A DNA stretch of 64,000 bases from Pseudomonadota bacterium (GTDB lineage: Bacteria > Pseudomonadota > Gammaproteobacteria > Burkholderiales > JABEVD01), in the NCBI GenBank assembly GCA_021835845.1, contig JAKBJU010000003.1, positions 62,001-126,000 on the forward strand. The letters run 5' to 3'. How positions within the stretch are numbered: the stretch's first letter is position 1; each line of letters begins with the position of its first letter. The notes below the pieces were generated by a model that worked only from the letters and a program-made list of their open reading frames with translations, had not been told where the DNA came from and did no database searches. The translations under genes were made by a program, and so were the position numbers. Of the stretch, positions 31,033-42,010 are shown piece after piece.

Positions 31033-31693
31033 GGGCAATCCCATCCTCAAGGTCGTCGATCTTAGCAAAAGGGTCGATCCAGACCTCACCATTTTGCGCA
31101 ATATCCGCTTCGATATCAATTCGGGCGAAGCGGTTGCCATTGTCGGGGCTTCCGGATCGGGAAAGTCCACCCTGCTGGGCCTGATGGCGGGGCTCGACAA
31201 TCCGACCAGCGGCAAGGTTTATATCGAAGGCACCGATCTCTTTTCCCTGGACGAGGACGGTCGCGCAAGATTGAGGGGGGATCTGATCGGATTCGTTTTC
31301 CAGTCTTTCCAGCTGCTTCCGGCGCTCACCGCGCTCGAGAACGTGATGCTTCCCCTGGAGCTTGCCGGAAAGGGCAATGCGAGGGAAGGCGCGCTCGATA
31401 TCCTGAGGCGGGTGGGCCTGGGCGGGCGGCTCGATCATTACCCCAGGCAGCTTTCGGGAGGGGAGCAGCAGCGGGTGGCGATCGCACGGGCATTCGTTGC
31501 GAAGCCGAAGATACTTTTTGCTGACGAGCCCACAGGAAATCTCGATGCGGCGACCGGTGAAAAAATCATCGAACTGATGTTCGATCTCAATCGGGAACAC
31601 GATACCACTCTGGTATTGGTGACGCACGATGCGGAAATCGCGCAGCGCTGCGGATCGAGAATCGCCCTTAAGATGGGGGAGCGGGTTGAATGA
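31031..31693 (+). CDS. ybbA: ABC transporter ATP-binding protein, YbbA type
   Basis: ATPase of 220 residues of the LolD/MacB-like class. Walker A is IVGASGSGKSTLLGL, the Q-loop is VFQSFQLLPALTALENV, the signature is LSGGEQQRVAIARAF, Walker B is ILFADEPTGNLD and the H-loop is LVTHD. It is the partner of the large permease that follows, whose TTG start overlaps its stop by 8 nt. Confidence 0.95.
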   Translation: MGNPILKVVDLSKRVDPDLTILRNIRFDINSGEAVAIVGASGSGKSTLLGLMAGLDNPTSGKVYIEGTDLFSLDEDGRARLRGDLIGFVFQSFQLLPALTALENVMLPLELAGKGNAREGALDILRRVGLGGRLDHYPRQLSGGEQQRVAIARAFVAKPKILFADEPTGNLDAATGEKIIELMFDLNREHDTTLVLVTHDAEIAQRCGSRIALKMGERVE

Positions 31694-34130
31694 CTTCCTG
31701 ATCTCGATGAGGTTCTTCCGACGCGACTGGCGTTCGGGAGAATTGACCGTGCTTTTCCTGGCCCTGCTCGTCGCCGTATCTTCGATGACGACGGTGGAAT
31801 TCTTTGCCGACAGGGTGCAAGGGGCGCTGCAGAGCCAGGCGGAGAAGATGCTCGGCGCCGATCTGGTCCTGATTTCGGACCATCCCCTGGATGATTCCTT
31901 CGCGTCCACGGCGAAAAAACGGGGAATTGCGACGACCTTTGCCGTGAAATTCCCGAGCATGGTGAGCTTCGGCGCAAGCAGCGTCCTTGCCGAGATCAAG
32001 GCGGTCGGAGCCGGCTATCCCTTGCGCGGGAAGCTGCGCCTGTCGAACGGATCGAAAGGCATTCCGGAACGGGGGACCGTATGGGTGGACAGGAAGCTTC
32101 TGAGCAGGCTGAATTTGTCGGCAGGAAGCAAGGTGGAGATAGGGGATGCGGATTTTGCCGTGGCAGCGGTGGTGGAGGAGGAGCCGGAGGCCGCCTTCTC
32201 CTTCATGAGTCTGGGCCCCGGACTCATCATGAACGCGCTCGACCTGCCTTCGACCCGATTGATCCAGGAGGGGAGCCGGGTTCACTATGTCTTCTATGCC
32301 GCAGGCAGCGTCTCTGCAATTGCTTCCTACCGGGAATGGTCGAAATCACGGCTGGGGCGCGGGCAGAGCCTGGAAGATGCGAGGGAAGGCAGCCCCCAGG
32401 TCAAGGTCATGCTTGACCGCTCGGAAGTCTTTCTCGGCATGGCTGCGCTGCTCAGCGTCGTTCTCTCTGCCGTTGCAATTGCGCTTTCCGCGAGGCGATT
32501 CGTGGAGCGCCATCTCGACGGATGCGCAGTCATGCGCGTCATGGGCGCGACAAGCGCGCGCCTTTTGCGCCTGCACTTCTATGAATTTTCGATGCTGGGA
32601 CTGCTTTCCGGGCTGATCGGCGCGGCAATCGGCTTCATTGCCCAGAACCTGCTCGCAGCCGGGCTTTCCAGCTTCATCGGGGTGGAGCTTCCCCTTCCTT
32701 CCCTGCGTCCCCTGGTCGAAGGCGGCGCGACTGCGATGCTGCTTCTGCTCGGGTTCGCCCTTCCGCCTGTTCTCGCCCTTGCCAGGGTTCCAGCGCTTCA
32801 TGTGATGCGGCGTGAGATTGAGCCGCCCAGGGGAGGCTATGCCCTGGGCGGCGCTGCGCTCGCGGCGCTTTTTCTGTGGCAGGCCGATGATGCGAAGCTG
32901 GGGCTGATCCTTTTCTGCGCATTCTGCGGCATGCTGGCCTTGTCGGGTTTTTTCACAAAGCTTCTGCTGCAGAACCTGAAAATCGACGGCATGGGATGGA
33001 AATACGGACTCGCCAGTCTCAAGCGGCGCAGCGCGGAGAGCACTATCCAGATCATCGCATTCGGCCTCGGACTGATGGCGATTCTCGTCCTGACCCTGGT
33101 CAGGGGAAATCTTCTCGAAGTGTGGCAGGAGAGCCTGCCGAGCAATGCCCCGAATCGTTTCGTGCTCAACATCCAGCCGAGCCAGCTCGATGCGTTGCCG
33201 GAATATTTCGATCGCAAGGGATTGGCGCAGCCTGAATTCTTTCCGATGGTGAAGGGAAGGCTCACCGGGATCAACGGCAAAAGCGTTTCTTCGGAAAATT
33301 ACCGGGAATTGCGCGCAAAGCGCCTCGTCGACCGCGAATTCAATCTCTCATGGGCAGGGAAGCTGCAGCCCGGCAATGAAATCGTTGCGGGGAAATGGTG
33401 GGGAAAGCATGGCAGCGGCAGGCCGGAGCTGTCCGTCGAGAAGGGACTTGCCGAGACGCTTTCGATCCACATGGGAGATGCCCTGACATTCGAGATCGCG
33501 GGACGCCGTTTTTCGGGGAGGGTAACGAGCTTGCGCAAGGTGAACTGGAATTCCTTCAGGGTCAATTTTTTCGTCCTGACCCCTCCGGGTTTGCTGGAAG
33601 ATTATCCCAGAAGCTATATCACGAGCTTCTATCTTCCGCCCGCAAACCACGCTGCCATGAACGATCTTGCCAGGGATTATCCCAACCTGCTCGTCATCGA
33701 CGTTTCATCCGTGCTGGCGAAGATGCGGAAAATGACGAACCAGGCTGCGCTTGCGCTGGAATTCGTTTTCCTTTACAGCCTCGCCGCAGGAGGCATGGTG
33801 CTGATCGCGGCTTTCTCGTCGACCCAGGACGAGAGGATGCGGGAAGCCGCGATCTTGCGCACCCTGGGGGCGAGCAGGCGCCAGATTCTGGCTGCCAACG
33901 CATCGGAGTTTCTGATTCTGGGGGGGCTTTCAGGGCTGTTCGGCGCAATGGGTGCGACCGGGGTGGACTATCTTGCATCCAGGATGCTGCTCGACCTCTC
34001 CTTCCGCTTCGATCTCGAAATCGCCCTGGCGGGCATTGCGCTGGGCTCGCTCTCCATCCTGCTGATGGGGCTCGTCTGGGCCAGGAAGGCGCTGGCGGTG
34101 CCGCCTTCCGTTTTGCTCCGCTCGCTCTAG
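31686..34130 (+). CDS. ybbP: ABC transporter permease, YbbP type (FtsX-like)
   Basis: Permease of 814 residues from TTG 31686, which has GGGGGAG just upstream; an ATG at 31707 is an alternative. The layout fits YbbP: an N-terminal span (LTVLFLALLVAVSSMTTVEF), a long periplasmic domain, two FtsX-like four-span blocks (about 245-390 and 690-810) and a second periplasmic region. The role is thought to be export of an unidentified substrate with YbbA, perhaps linked to TesA. The TAG stop lies in the left CTAG of element E. Confidence 0.92.
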   Translation: MNDFLISMRFFRRDWRSGELTVLFLALLVAVSSMTTVEFFADRVQGALQSQAEKMLGADLVLISDHPLDDSFASTAKKRGIATTFAVKFPSMVSFGASSVLAEIKAVGAGYPLRGKLRLSNGSKGIPERGTVWVDRKLLSRLNLSAGSKVEIGDADFAVAAVVEEEPEAAFSFMSLGPGLIMNALDLPSTRLIQEGSRVHYVFYAAGSVSAIASYREWSKSRLGRGQSLEDAREGSPQVKVMLDRSEVFLGMAALLSVVLSAVAIALSARRFVERHLDGCAVMRVMGATSARLLRLHFYEFSMLGLLSGLIGAAIGFIAQNLLAAGLSSFIGVELPLPSLRPLVEGGATAMLLLLGFALPPVLALARVPALHVMRREIEPPRGGYALGGAALAALFLWQADDAKLGLILFCAFCGMLALSGFFTKLLLQNLKIDGMGWKYGLASLKRRSAESTIQIIAFGLGLMAILVLTLVRGNLLEVWQESLPSNAPNRFVLNIQPSQLDALPEYFDRKGLAQPEFFPMVKGRLTGINGKSVSSENYRELRAKRLVDREFNLSWAGKLQPGNEIVAGKWWGKHGSGRPELSVEKGLAETLSIHMGDALTFEIAGRRFSGRVTSLRKVNWNSFRVNFFVLTPPGLLEDYPRSYITSFYLPPANHAAMNDLARDYPNLLVIDVSSVLAKMRKMTNQAALALEFVFLYSLAAGGMVLIAAFSSTQDERMREAAILRTLGASRRQILAANASEFLILGGLSGLFGAMGATGVDYLASRMLLDLSFRFDLEIALAGIALGSLSILLMGLVWARKALAVPPSVLLRSL

Positions 34131-34408
34131 GGAGCCACTGATTTATTCCCGCACAGACCGCGTTGCCGGGAAAATCGAGATGATCGCGCGAAGCGCGACG
34201 CAGATCGTAGCCGGGCCTACGGCATCAAGGAGCGCAACAAGGCGAGCGCTCGATTTTTACGCAACCCTATTGGGACGGGGCTTTGCGGGCGATCTTCTTT
34301 GTTACGCGGTTCGCGAATGGAATAACCATTCGACTTCGCCGCGTGCCTCGAATCTCATCTCGCAAAGTCGCGTCGCGGCCGCGCGGGAATAAATCAGTGG
34401 CTCCCCAG
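34127..34408. mobile_element. MITE-like element E (CTAG/CCAG flanks)
   Basis: Element of 274 bp (34131-34404). Its termini, GGAGCCACTGATTTATTCC on the left and the matching complement on the right, both differ from B by the same A-to-G change, so pairing is kept. The flanks are CTAG (with the ybbP stop) and CCAG, probably a decayed duplication. The body shares AAAATCGAGATGATCGCGCG, GCGAGCGCTCGATTTTTACG and CGAATGGAATAACCATTCG with B and F. Confidence 0.82.
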
Positions 34409-34410
34409 GC

Positions 34411-35529
34411 TCAATGGGCGCAAAGCACGCCCGGATCGTTCTCGCCGGTGGCGGCCATTTTTTCGAGGTTGTCGAGCACGCTCATGCTCGCCTCTTCCAT
34501 CTGGGCGATGGCCTGGACTCCCCTCTCGTAGTCTCCGGCGTAGAAATGACGGATCGCATCCTGCCCTGCCTTGTGCACCAGGATGTGAGGCGACTCGATT
34601 TCCCGGTATCCGGGGAGTGCGGAGAAGCATTCCCTGCCGTCTCCCTCGTAATACCATTTCCCCAGACGGCAAAGGGTATGGCTGCTGAAGTCCTCTTCCT
34701 TTTTTTCCGACAGCCCCATGAAAACCTTGTAGATCTCGAACTTGAACACGAGATGGTCGACCTTGGCGAGTTCGACGAAACTCCTGAGGGCTGAAGATGC
34801 GATGGCCCCTTCCATCCGGTGCGAAAGGGAGAGCAGCTGCTGCATGTTCACCGTTGCCTTGGTGCCGTCCTGGCTGAAGGCTTCCGACTGTCGGGAAAGC
34901 TCTTCCATCCCCGATTTGGTTTCCTGGGTCTCGATCTGGATCGTCGAAACGAGCCCGGAGATTTCCTGTGTGGCATTCGCGGTGCGCTCGGCGAGCTTCC
35001 TGACTTCGTCTGCGACGACAGCAAAACCCCTTCCCTGTTCCCCAGCCCTTGCCGCCTCGATTGCGGCATTCAGCGCGAGCAGGTTGGTCTGGTCGGCGAT
35101 TTCCTTGATCAGGTTGATGATCCCGCCGATCTGCGTGGCGCGCTCGCTCAGGCTTTCCACCTTGACTGCCGATGCCTGGGAATCGCTGGCGAGCCGCTGC
35201 AAATTGCCCGAGATGCTCTCGATCGATCCGCGGCTCTGGGCGGAGACGCTTGCAGCTTCGATCGCATTCATTTTTTCGTCCTTCATGGTGTTCGCCAGGA
35301 TGGACAGGCTCTGCTGTGTCTCCGAGAAGGATCGTCCGAAAGTCTGCATGTTGCTCGTGAGGGAGGTGTACATGGCGTTTTCCTTCCTGCACTGCTCCAG
35401 GCTTTCGGAAAGCGATTCTTTCTCGGCTTTGAGCGCAGCGAGTTCTTCTCTGAGCTGTCGGGCTTCTTCGGCGATCTGGGTATTTTTCGCGTGCACTTCG
35501 GAATTCTGGTTTTTTTTGCTGAAAAACAT
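34411..35529 (-). CDS. Cytoplasmic methyl-accepting chemoreceptor with C-terminal CZB zinc-binding domain
   Basis: Protein of 372 residues without membrane segments. The start at 35529 is chosen because GAGG lies 7 nt upstream; a second ATG is 12 bp earlier. After an N-terminal coiled coil ([21 protein letters not shown]) come the MCP signalling hairpin ([20 protein letters not shown], then [16 protein letters not shown]) and a CZB domain with His in [12 protein letters not shown], Cys in [10 protein letters not shown] and His residues in PHILVHKAG as likely zinc ligands. The layout is like TlpD, which senses oxidative or zinc stress. No che genes are in the window. Confidence 0.9.
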   Translation of the reverse strand: MFFSKKNQNSEVHAKNTQIAEEARQLREELAALKAEKESLSESLEQCRKENAMYTSLTSNMQTFGRSFSETQQSLSILANTMKDEKMNAIEAASVSAQSRGSIESISGNLQRLASDSQASAVKVESLSERATQIGGIINLIKEIADQTNLLALNAAIEAARAGEQGRGFAVVADEVRKLAERTANATQEISGLVSTIQIETQETKSGMEELSRQSEAFSQDGTKATVNMQQLLSLSHRMEGAIASSALRSFVELAKVDHLVFKFEIYKVFMGLSEKKEEDFSSHTLCRLGKWYYEGDGRECFSALPGYREIESPHILVHKAGQDAIRHFYAGDYERGVQAIAQMEEASMSVLDNLEKMAATGENDPGVLCAH

Positions 35530-35584
35530 GGATATCCTCATTTAGATTGCTTCGTTGTCGTTTACGGCAAGAATACACCAAACA

Positions 35585-36081
35585 TTAGGAGGACGCCCTC
35601 AAAAGTACGACGAGCGCGCCGCTTCCGCCTTCCCCGGGTTTTGCTTCCGAAAATGCCAGCACTTGCGGAATCTGCACCAGCCAGTTCCTCACCTTCGATT
35701 TCAGGACCGGCTCCCCGTTCGAGCCGTGTCCCTTGCCGTGCACGATCCGCACTGCGCGCAGCCCTTCCGCTCTCGCCCAATCCAGGAAAACGACGAGCTG
35801 CTCCCTGGCCTCGACGCTCGTCATGCCGTGAAGGTCGAGCTGGGCCGCCATGGTGAATTGTCCCTTCTTCAGCTTCCTCAGGGATTGCGAAAGCCCCGGT
35901 TTGCAGAAGGCGGTTTCATCGATCGGGAAGGATGCGAAATCGGAAAGGCCGTCGGGGCGGATTTCCTCAGGATCGGCTGTCCGCTTTCTGGCGGGAGGTT
36001 TTTTCCCGGTTTCGGCGCGAGCCTCGAATTTCAGGGGGGTCGCGCCGTCCATTGCGAGCAGGAAGAGATCCCGGTCCTCCA

Positions 36082-36082
<1 letters not shown>
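35585..36082 (-). CDS. Smr-domain protein
   Basis: Protein of 165 residues with a C-terminal Smr domain (about 80-160): LDLHGMTSVEAREQLVVFL and the nuclease-like VRIVHGKGHGSNG with downstream VLKSKVRNWL. The N-terminal half is charged and resembles YdaL/SmrA-type proteins. Smr domains bind or nick nucleic acids. The start overlaps the trxB stop as TAATG, so translation is coupled. Confidence 0.9.
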
Positions 36083-37074
<992 letters not shown>

Positions 37075-37126
37075 CTAAAGCAATGGCGACTTTTTGTCGA
37101 GACGCTTTGCGAAGGGAGAACTGGGA

Positions 37127-37132
37127 TATAAT
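37127..37132 (+). promoter_or_regulatory. -10 box TATAAT upstream of ftsK
   Basis: A perfect TATAAT lies 28 bp before the ftsK ATG. The best -35 candidate is TTTGCG at 37106-37111, which is poor and 15 bp away. The region diverges from trxB, 115 bp away. Confidence 0.45.
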
Positions 37133-37159
37133 GATCCTTTCGATACCATTGCTGCCGAC

Positions 37160-39418
37160 ATGGCGAACAAATCGAACCCGATGCCTCCCAAAATAGCCGC
37201 GCTGTTGCGGGAATCCTGGTGGCTAGTGCTGGTCGCCGCCGCGATTTTCCTGGTACTGATTCTCTACACTTACGATCCGCGGGACCCGGGCTGGTCCCAT
37301 ACCGCGACCCATCCTGCCATCAGGAATGCGGGGGGATATTTCGGTGCGATTCTCGCCGACATACTGCTTTACGTTTTCGGGGTCTCAGCCTACTGGGGCG
37401 TGGTGTTTCTGCTCTACGCGATAGGCTGGGGCTACAAGCGCATCGACCAGGTCGCCCTGCTCGACGGCAGGTCCTTCCTGGTTTCGCTGTCGGGGTTTCT
37501 GGCGCTGCTTCTTTCCAGCTCTTCCCTCGAAGCACTGCGTTTTCATTCCATCCGGGCGGCCCTGCCGCTCACGCCCGGAGGGGCGATAGGCGAGATGCTG
37601 AGCGCAGTACTCGCCAGGACTTTCGGCTTCACCGGGGCGACGCTCCTGCTGCTGATGCTGATAGCCGTGGGGTTCAGCCTTTTTTCCGGATTTTCCTGGT
37701 TGGCCTTCGTGGAATGGCTGGGAGGCGCGCTCGAAGACGGCTACTTCTTCGCATTGAGAAGCTGGGAAAACTGGCAGGACAGGCGTGCCGGCGCCGTCGC
37801 GCTGGTCCAGAGGAAGGAATACGTGGAGATCGAGAAGAAGCGGATCGACACGCACCAGCCGCTCAAGATCGAGCATGTCCCCGTCGAGATACCCAAATCG
37901 GAGCGGGTCGAGATAGAAAGGCAGTCGCCGCTTTTCGACGAGCTGCCCGATTCCGACCTGCCGCCCCTGCATCTTCTCGACCAGCCCCCCAAGGATGTTC
38001 CGGTGCTCTCTCCCGAGACGCTCGAATACATTTCTAGGCTCATCGAGCGGAAGTTGATCGATTTCGGGGTCGAGGTGAAAGTCATCGCCGCCTATCCCGG
38101 ACCCGTGATCACCCGCTACGAAATCGAGCCTGCGGTCGGGGTGAAGGGGAGCCAGATCGTGAATCTGGTGAAGGATCTGGCCCGCGCGCTTTCCGTGCTC
38201 AGCATCAGGGTCGTGGAAACCATTCCCGGCAAGGCCTACATGGGGCTCGAAATTCCGAATCCAAAGCGCCAGGTGGTCTGTCTTTCCGAGATACTGAGTT
38301 CCAGGATTTACGCCGACATGGCATCTCCCCTTTCGATTGCGATGGGCAAGGACATTTCCGGAAAACCCGTGGTGGCCGACCTCGCCAAGATGCCGCATGT
38401 GCTGGTCGCAGGCACCACGGGCTCGGGGAAGTCGGTCGCGATCAATGCGATGATCCTGAGCCTCATCTACAAGGCGACGCCCGGGGAAGTGAGGCTGATC
38501 CTGGTCGACCCGAAGATGCTGGAACTTTCAGTTTACGAGGGCATTCCCCATCTGCTCTCCCCCGTGGTGACCGACATGAAGCAGGCGGCTTCCGCCCTCA
38601 ACTGGTGCGTCGGGGAGATGGAAAAGCGCTACAGGCTGATGGCTTCCCTCGGGGTGAGGAACCTTTCGGGCTACAACCACAAGATTGTCGAGGCAAGGCG
38701 CGCCGGGGAGCCGCTCACCAATCCCTTCTCGCTCACGCCGGAACATCCCGAGCAGCTCGAAACCATGCCGATGATCGTCGTGATCATAGACGAGCTCGCC
38801 GACCTCATGATGGTGGTGGGAAAGAAGGTGGAGGAACTCATCGCAAGGCTCGCGCAGAAGGCTCGCGCATCCGGCATCCATCTGATCCTCGCGACCCAGC
38901 GCCCTTCGGTGGACGTGATCACCGGCCTCATCAAGGCCAACATTCCGACCAGGGTCGCATTCCAGGTTTCGAGCAAGATCGATTCCAGGACCATCCTCGA
39001 CCAGATGGGGGCCGAGGCCCTGCTCGGCCAGGGCGACATGCTCTACCTTCCTCCCGGAACGGGTTATCCGCAGCGGGTGCACGGCGCCTTCGTCTCCGAC
39101 CAGGAAGTCCATCGCGTGGTCGATTACCTGAAGTCGCACGGCGAGCCGAATTACGTCGAGGGGATACTGGAGTCTCCCGAGGAAGGGGAGGAAATCGAGA
39201 GCGGGGGCGATGCGGAATCCGATCCCCTCTACGACGAAGCGGTGGGCATCGTGATGAAGACGCGGCGCGCATCCATTTCCCTGGTGCAGCGGCATCTCAG
39301 GATAGGCTACAACAGGGCGGCCCGCCTCATCGAGCAGATGGAAAAAGCGGGGCTGGTGTCTTCCATGCAAAGCAACGGCAACCGGGATGTCCTGGTGCCT
39401 TCGAGGGGTGGTGAATGA
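37160..39418 (+). CDS. ftsK: DNA translocase FtsK
   Basis: Protein of 752 residues from the ATG at 37160. Four N-terminal membrane spans (about 15-175) anchor it at the septum. A short linker follows, with no long Pro/Gln-rich region. The motor domain has Walker [18 protein letters not shown], Walker [16 protein letters not shown] and the downstream [12 protein letters not shown]. The C-terminal gamma winged helix [23 protein letters not shown] reads KOPS. It is coupled to lolA by ATGA. Confidence 0.97.
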   Translation: MANKSNPMPPKIAALLRESWWLVLVAAAIFLVLILYTYDPRDPGWSHTATHPAIRNAGGYFGAILADILLYVFGVSAYWGVVFLLYAIGWGYKRIDQVALLDGRSFLVSLSGFLALLLSSSSLEALRFHSIRAALPLTPGGAIGEMLSAVLARTFGFTGATLLLLMLIAVGFSLFSGFSWLAFVEWLGGALEDGYFFALRSWENWQDRRAGAVALVQRKEYVEIEKKRIDTHQPLKIEHVPVEIPKSERVEIERQSPLFDELPDSDLPPLHLLDQPPKDVPVLSPETLEYISRLIERKLIDFGVEVKVIAAYPGPVITRYEIEPAVGVKGSQIVNLVKDLARALSVLSIRVVETIPGKAYMGLEIPNPKRQVVCLSEILSSRIYADMASPLSIAMGKDISGKPVVADLAKMPHVLVAGTTGSGKSVAINAMILSLIYKATPGEVRLILVDPKMLELSVYEGIPHLLSPVVTDMKQAASALNWCVGEMEKRYRLMASLGVRNLSGYNHKIVEARRAGEPLTNPFSLTPEHPEQLETMPMIVVIIDELADLMMVVGKKVEELIARLAQKARASGIHLILATQRPSVDVITGLIKANIPTRVAFQVSSKIDSRTILDQMGAEALLGQGDMLYLPPGTGYPQRVHGAFVSDQEVHRVVDYLKSHGEPNYVEGILESPEEGEEIESGGDAESDPLYDEAVGIVMKTRRASISLVQRHLRIGYNRAARLIEQMEKAGLVSSMQSNGNRDVLVPSRGGE

Positions 39419-40023
39419 TCAGGATATTGTTTCTGGCGGGGCTTCTTTTTTCGCTGAACGCCGAAGCTTCGGCGATCGAGAAGCTGAAGGACTTCGTCAA
39501 TCGTTCGCATGCCTTGCGCGCGCATTTCGTGCAGTCGGTCTACAACAGCAAGATGGACCGAACCCAGGAAGCGGAAGGCGAGATGATGTTCTCCCGTCCC
39601 GGCAAATTCAGGTGGACCTATGTGAAGCCCTATGCCCAGGTGCTCGTCGGGGACGGAAAGAAGCTCTGGTCCTACGACGAAGATTTGGAGCAGGTGACGG
39701 TGAGGGCGCTCGACAAGGCGATAGGCAGCAGCCCTGCGGCGCTTCTTGCAGGCGACAACGAAATCGAGAAGGGCTTCGATCTTTCCGAAGGCGGGACCAA
39801 GGAAGGCATGGAATGGCTGGAAGCCTCCCCGAAGGGCAAGGAAAGCAATTTCCAGAGCATGAAGCTGGGGTTTTCGGGAAATCTGCTCGCGGTGATGGTG
39901 CTGAAGGACTATTTCGGGCAGGTCACGATCATCCATTTCTCGAAAATGGAGGTGAATCCCAGGATTTCGCCGGATGCCTTCAGATTCACCCCGCCCAAGG
40001 GGGTGGATGTCATCGGTGAGTGA
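39415..40023 (+). CDS. lolA: Outer-membrane lipoprotein carrier protein LolA
   Basis: Periplasmic chaperone of 202 residues that shuttles lipoproteins from LolCDE to LolB. Signal peptide [20 protein letters not shown], then [33 protein letters not shown] and [13 protein letters not shown], all LolA hallmarks. The ftsK-lolA-rarA order is common in proteobacteria. Confidence 0.95.
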   Translation: MIRILFLAGLLFSLNAEASAIEKLKDFVNRSHALRAHFVQSVYNSKMDRTQEAEGEMMFSRPGKFRWTYVKPYAQVLVGDGKKLWSYDEDLEQVTVRALDKAIGSSPAALLAGDNEIEKGFDLSEGGTKEGMEWLEASPKGKESNFQSMKLGFSGNLLAVMVLKDYFGQVTIIHFSKMEVNPRISPDAFRFTPPKGVDVIGE

Positions 40024-41323
40024 CCTTTTCCCTGCCGATCCGGCAGCGCCGCTGGCTGAGGCGCTGAGACCGAAGACGCTCTCCGAGGTCGTGGGGCAAT
40101 CCCACCTGCTGGGCGCGGGCAAGCCATTGAAGCTTGCTTTCGAAGCGGGAAAGCTGCATTCCATGATTTTGTGGGGCCCGCCGGGAGTCGGCAAGACGAC
40201 GCTCGCGCGACTCACCGCCCACGCCTTCGATTGCGAATTCATCGCGCTTTCCGCCGTGTTCTCCGGCGTCAGGGACATCCGCGCGGCCATGGAGGAGGCG
40301 GAGCGGAATCTGGCCAGGGGGCGCAAGACCATTCTTTTCGTGGACGAAATCCACCGGTTCAACAAGTCCCAGCAGGACGCGCTGCTCCCCTATGTCGAAT
40401 CGGGGCTGGTGACTTTCATCGGAGCGACCACGGAGAATCCGTCATTCGAAGTCAATTCCGCGCTGCTCTCTCGCGCCCAGGTCTATGTCCTGAATTCGCT
40501 CTCGGAGGAGGAACTGAAGCAGCTTCTCGGCCGGGCGAGGGAAAGGATGTTGTCCCATCTGCAGTTCGACGAGGCGGCAATGGATACCCTGGTGGGTTAT
40601 GCGGACGGGGACGCGAGACGCCTGCTGAATCTTCTCGAGCAGACGGAAACTGCTTCTCGCGCGCAAAAAACGGACAGGATCACGGCGGAATTCGTCCAGA
40701 ATGCGCTTACCCTGAGTACACGTCGCTTCGACAAGGGCGGAGAGTATTTCTACGACCAGATTTCCGCATTGCACAAGTCGGTCAGGGGATCGAACCCCGA
40801 CGCATCCCTTTACTGGCTTTGCAGGATGCTGGACGGCGGGGCGGACCCGAAATACCTGGCGAGGAGGATCGTCAGGATGGCCTGGGAAGACGTCGGCCTT
40901 GCCGACCCGCGCGCGATGCAGATCGTGAACGATGCGGCCGAGACCTACGAGCGGCTGGGCTCGCCCGAGGGAGAACTTGCGCTCGCGGAAGCCGTGATCT
41001 ATCTTTCAGTCGCCCCGAAGAGCAATGCCGGCTACATGGCCTTCAACCAGGCGATGGCCTTCGTGAAGGGCGACAAGTCGCGCGAAGTGCCGGTGCACCT
41101 CAGGAACGCACCCACCAAGCTGATGAAGGAACTGGGCTATGGGCACGAGTATAGATATGCCCATGACGAGCCAGAAGCCTATGCCGCAGGCGAATCCTAC
41201 CTGCCCGAAGGGATGAAGGAGCCCGGCTGGTATCGGCCCACCCCAAGAGGAATGGAAGGAAAGATTGCGGAGAAGCTCGCGCACCTGCGGGAACTGGATG
41301 AGAGGGCGAAGAAGAAAAATTGA
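40007..41323 (+). CDS. rarA: Replication-associated recombination protein A
   Basis: AAA+ ATPase of 438 residues (also called MgsA) that acts at stalled replication forks. N-terminal PLAEALRPKTLSEVVGQSHLLG, Walker A GPPGVGKTTLARL, Walker B ILFVDEIHRFNKSQQDALL, then ENPSFEVNSALLSR. The C-terminal tetramerisation domain includes SNAGYMAFNQAM. The start at 40007 overlaps the end of lolA by 17 nt and has AAGGGGG before it. Confidence 0.95.
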   Translation: MSSVSDLFPADPAAPLAEALRPKTLSEVVGQSHLLGAGKPLKLAFEAGKLHSMILWGPPGVGKTTLARLTAHAFDCEFIALSAVFSGVRDIRAAMEEAERNLARGRKTILFVDEIHRFNKSQQDALLPYVESGLVTFIGATTENPSFEVNSALLSRAQVYVLNSLSEEELKQLLGRARERMLSHLQFDEAAMDTLVGYADGDARRLLNLLEQTETASRAQKTDRITAEFVQNALTLSTRRFDKGGEYFYDQISALHKSVRGSNPDASLYWLCRMLDGGADPKYLARRIVRMAWEDVGLADPRAMQIVNDAAETYERLGSPEGELALAEAVIYLSVAPKSNAGYMAFNQAMAFVKGDKSREVPVHLRNAPTKLMKELGYGHEYRYAHDEPEAYAAGESYLPEGMKEPGWYRPTPRGMEGKIAEKLAHLRELDERAKKKN

Positions 41324-41337
41324 TCGCCTTGCCGCAT

Positions 41338-41604
41338 TCAATCCCCGAACGGGTTGAACAGCGGGACGGCGAAGCGTTCGAAATCGCGGACGTTTCGGGT
41401 GGCAATGGTGAGTTTGTGCATGAGCGCAGTGGCTGCAATCATGGCATCCTCGTAAACGGTGTTCGTCTGCCTGTGCATCAGTTTTGCCCAAAGCCGGAAT
41501 ATTGCGGCATCCATGGGCAATATGTTGTAGGTAGCGGCAACCTGATCGGCCCAGGTTTCTATTTCTGCAGCCTTGAGGGCATCCTGCTCGGGCCAGGTAT
41601 TCAT
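41338..41604 (-). pseudogene. C-terminal fragment of a PIN-domain (VapC/FitB-like) toxin
   Basis: An open frame of 88 residues matches the last two thirds of a FitB-type VapC ribonuclease: WPEQDALKAAEIETWADQ, then VYEDAMIAATALMHKLTIATRNVRDFE and VPLFNPF. The catalytic Asp/Glu of the N-terminal 45-50 residues is missing, and two in-frame TGA codons lie just before the ATG. No antitoxin gene is nearby. Element C begins 31 bp upstream of this frame. It is probably an inactive remnant; a compact functional protein is less likely. Confidence 0.6.
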
Positions 41605-41634
41605 GATTTCACCTCATCAGACCAGATAGATGAC

Positions 41635-41906
41635 TAGGGCCTGTTAACACTTTACCGATGCGTGCGAACGTGATGAATCAGGTGACAAGGCAAGGCCGGA
41701 GCGGCGCGGTTTGGTTATTCCAAACAAGCCGCGAGGAACGCGGCAATGCGCCTGATTCAACCGTTCCCTTCGGGTTGCGGCAATATGCCGCGTCAACTGC
41801 GTTGCGCGTCTTGCGAAGGGCGCAACCATTCGCTGCGCCGCGCGCCTTGTATCCATCGGCATCTTGCCGCAACGCATCCCACCGGACAAGTGTTAACAGG
41901 CCCTAG
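41635..41906. mobile_element. MITE-like element C (CTAG flanks, GGCCTGTTAACACT termini)
   Basis: Element of 264 bp (41639-41902) with a perfect 14-bp terminal inverted repeat, GGCCTGTTAACACT, between CTAG copies at 41635-41638 and 41903-41906. The termini and most of the body differ from the other elements; the shared part is CGAAGGGCGCAACCATTCGC near 41813, which matches the internal CGAA-to-TTCG hairpin of A, B, E and F. It carries its own inverted repeat, CGCGGTTTGG with a matching half near 41725. No coding content. Confidence 0.75.
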
Positions 41907-42010
41907 TTTAGTATGCGTAGCACGATGTGCAAATTCAGGATCGGCTTGCCGTTCAATAACGATTTGCCCCGCTTGGCTTCCCCGTCAGTCGAAGGGGAGG
42001 CAGAATTGCC

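Noticed and set aside
34180-34392. Open frame of about 70 codons conserved between elements E and F
   Set aside because: The frame is a by-product of nucleotide similarity between repeats. It lacks a ribosome-binding site and is not kept in A, C or D.
41906-42010. Missing N-terminal half of the PIN toxin on the far side of element C
   Set aside because: The sequence right of element C, read on the minus strand, does not encode a PIN N-terminus in any frame.
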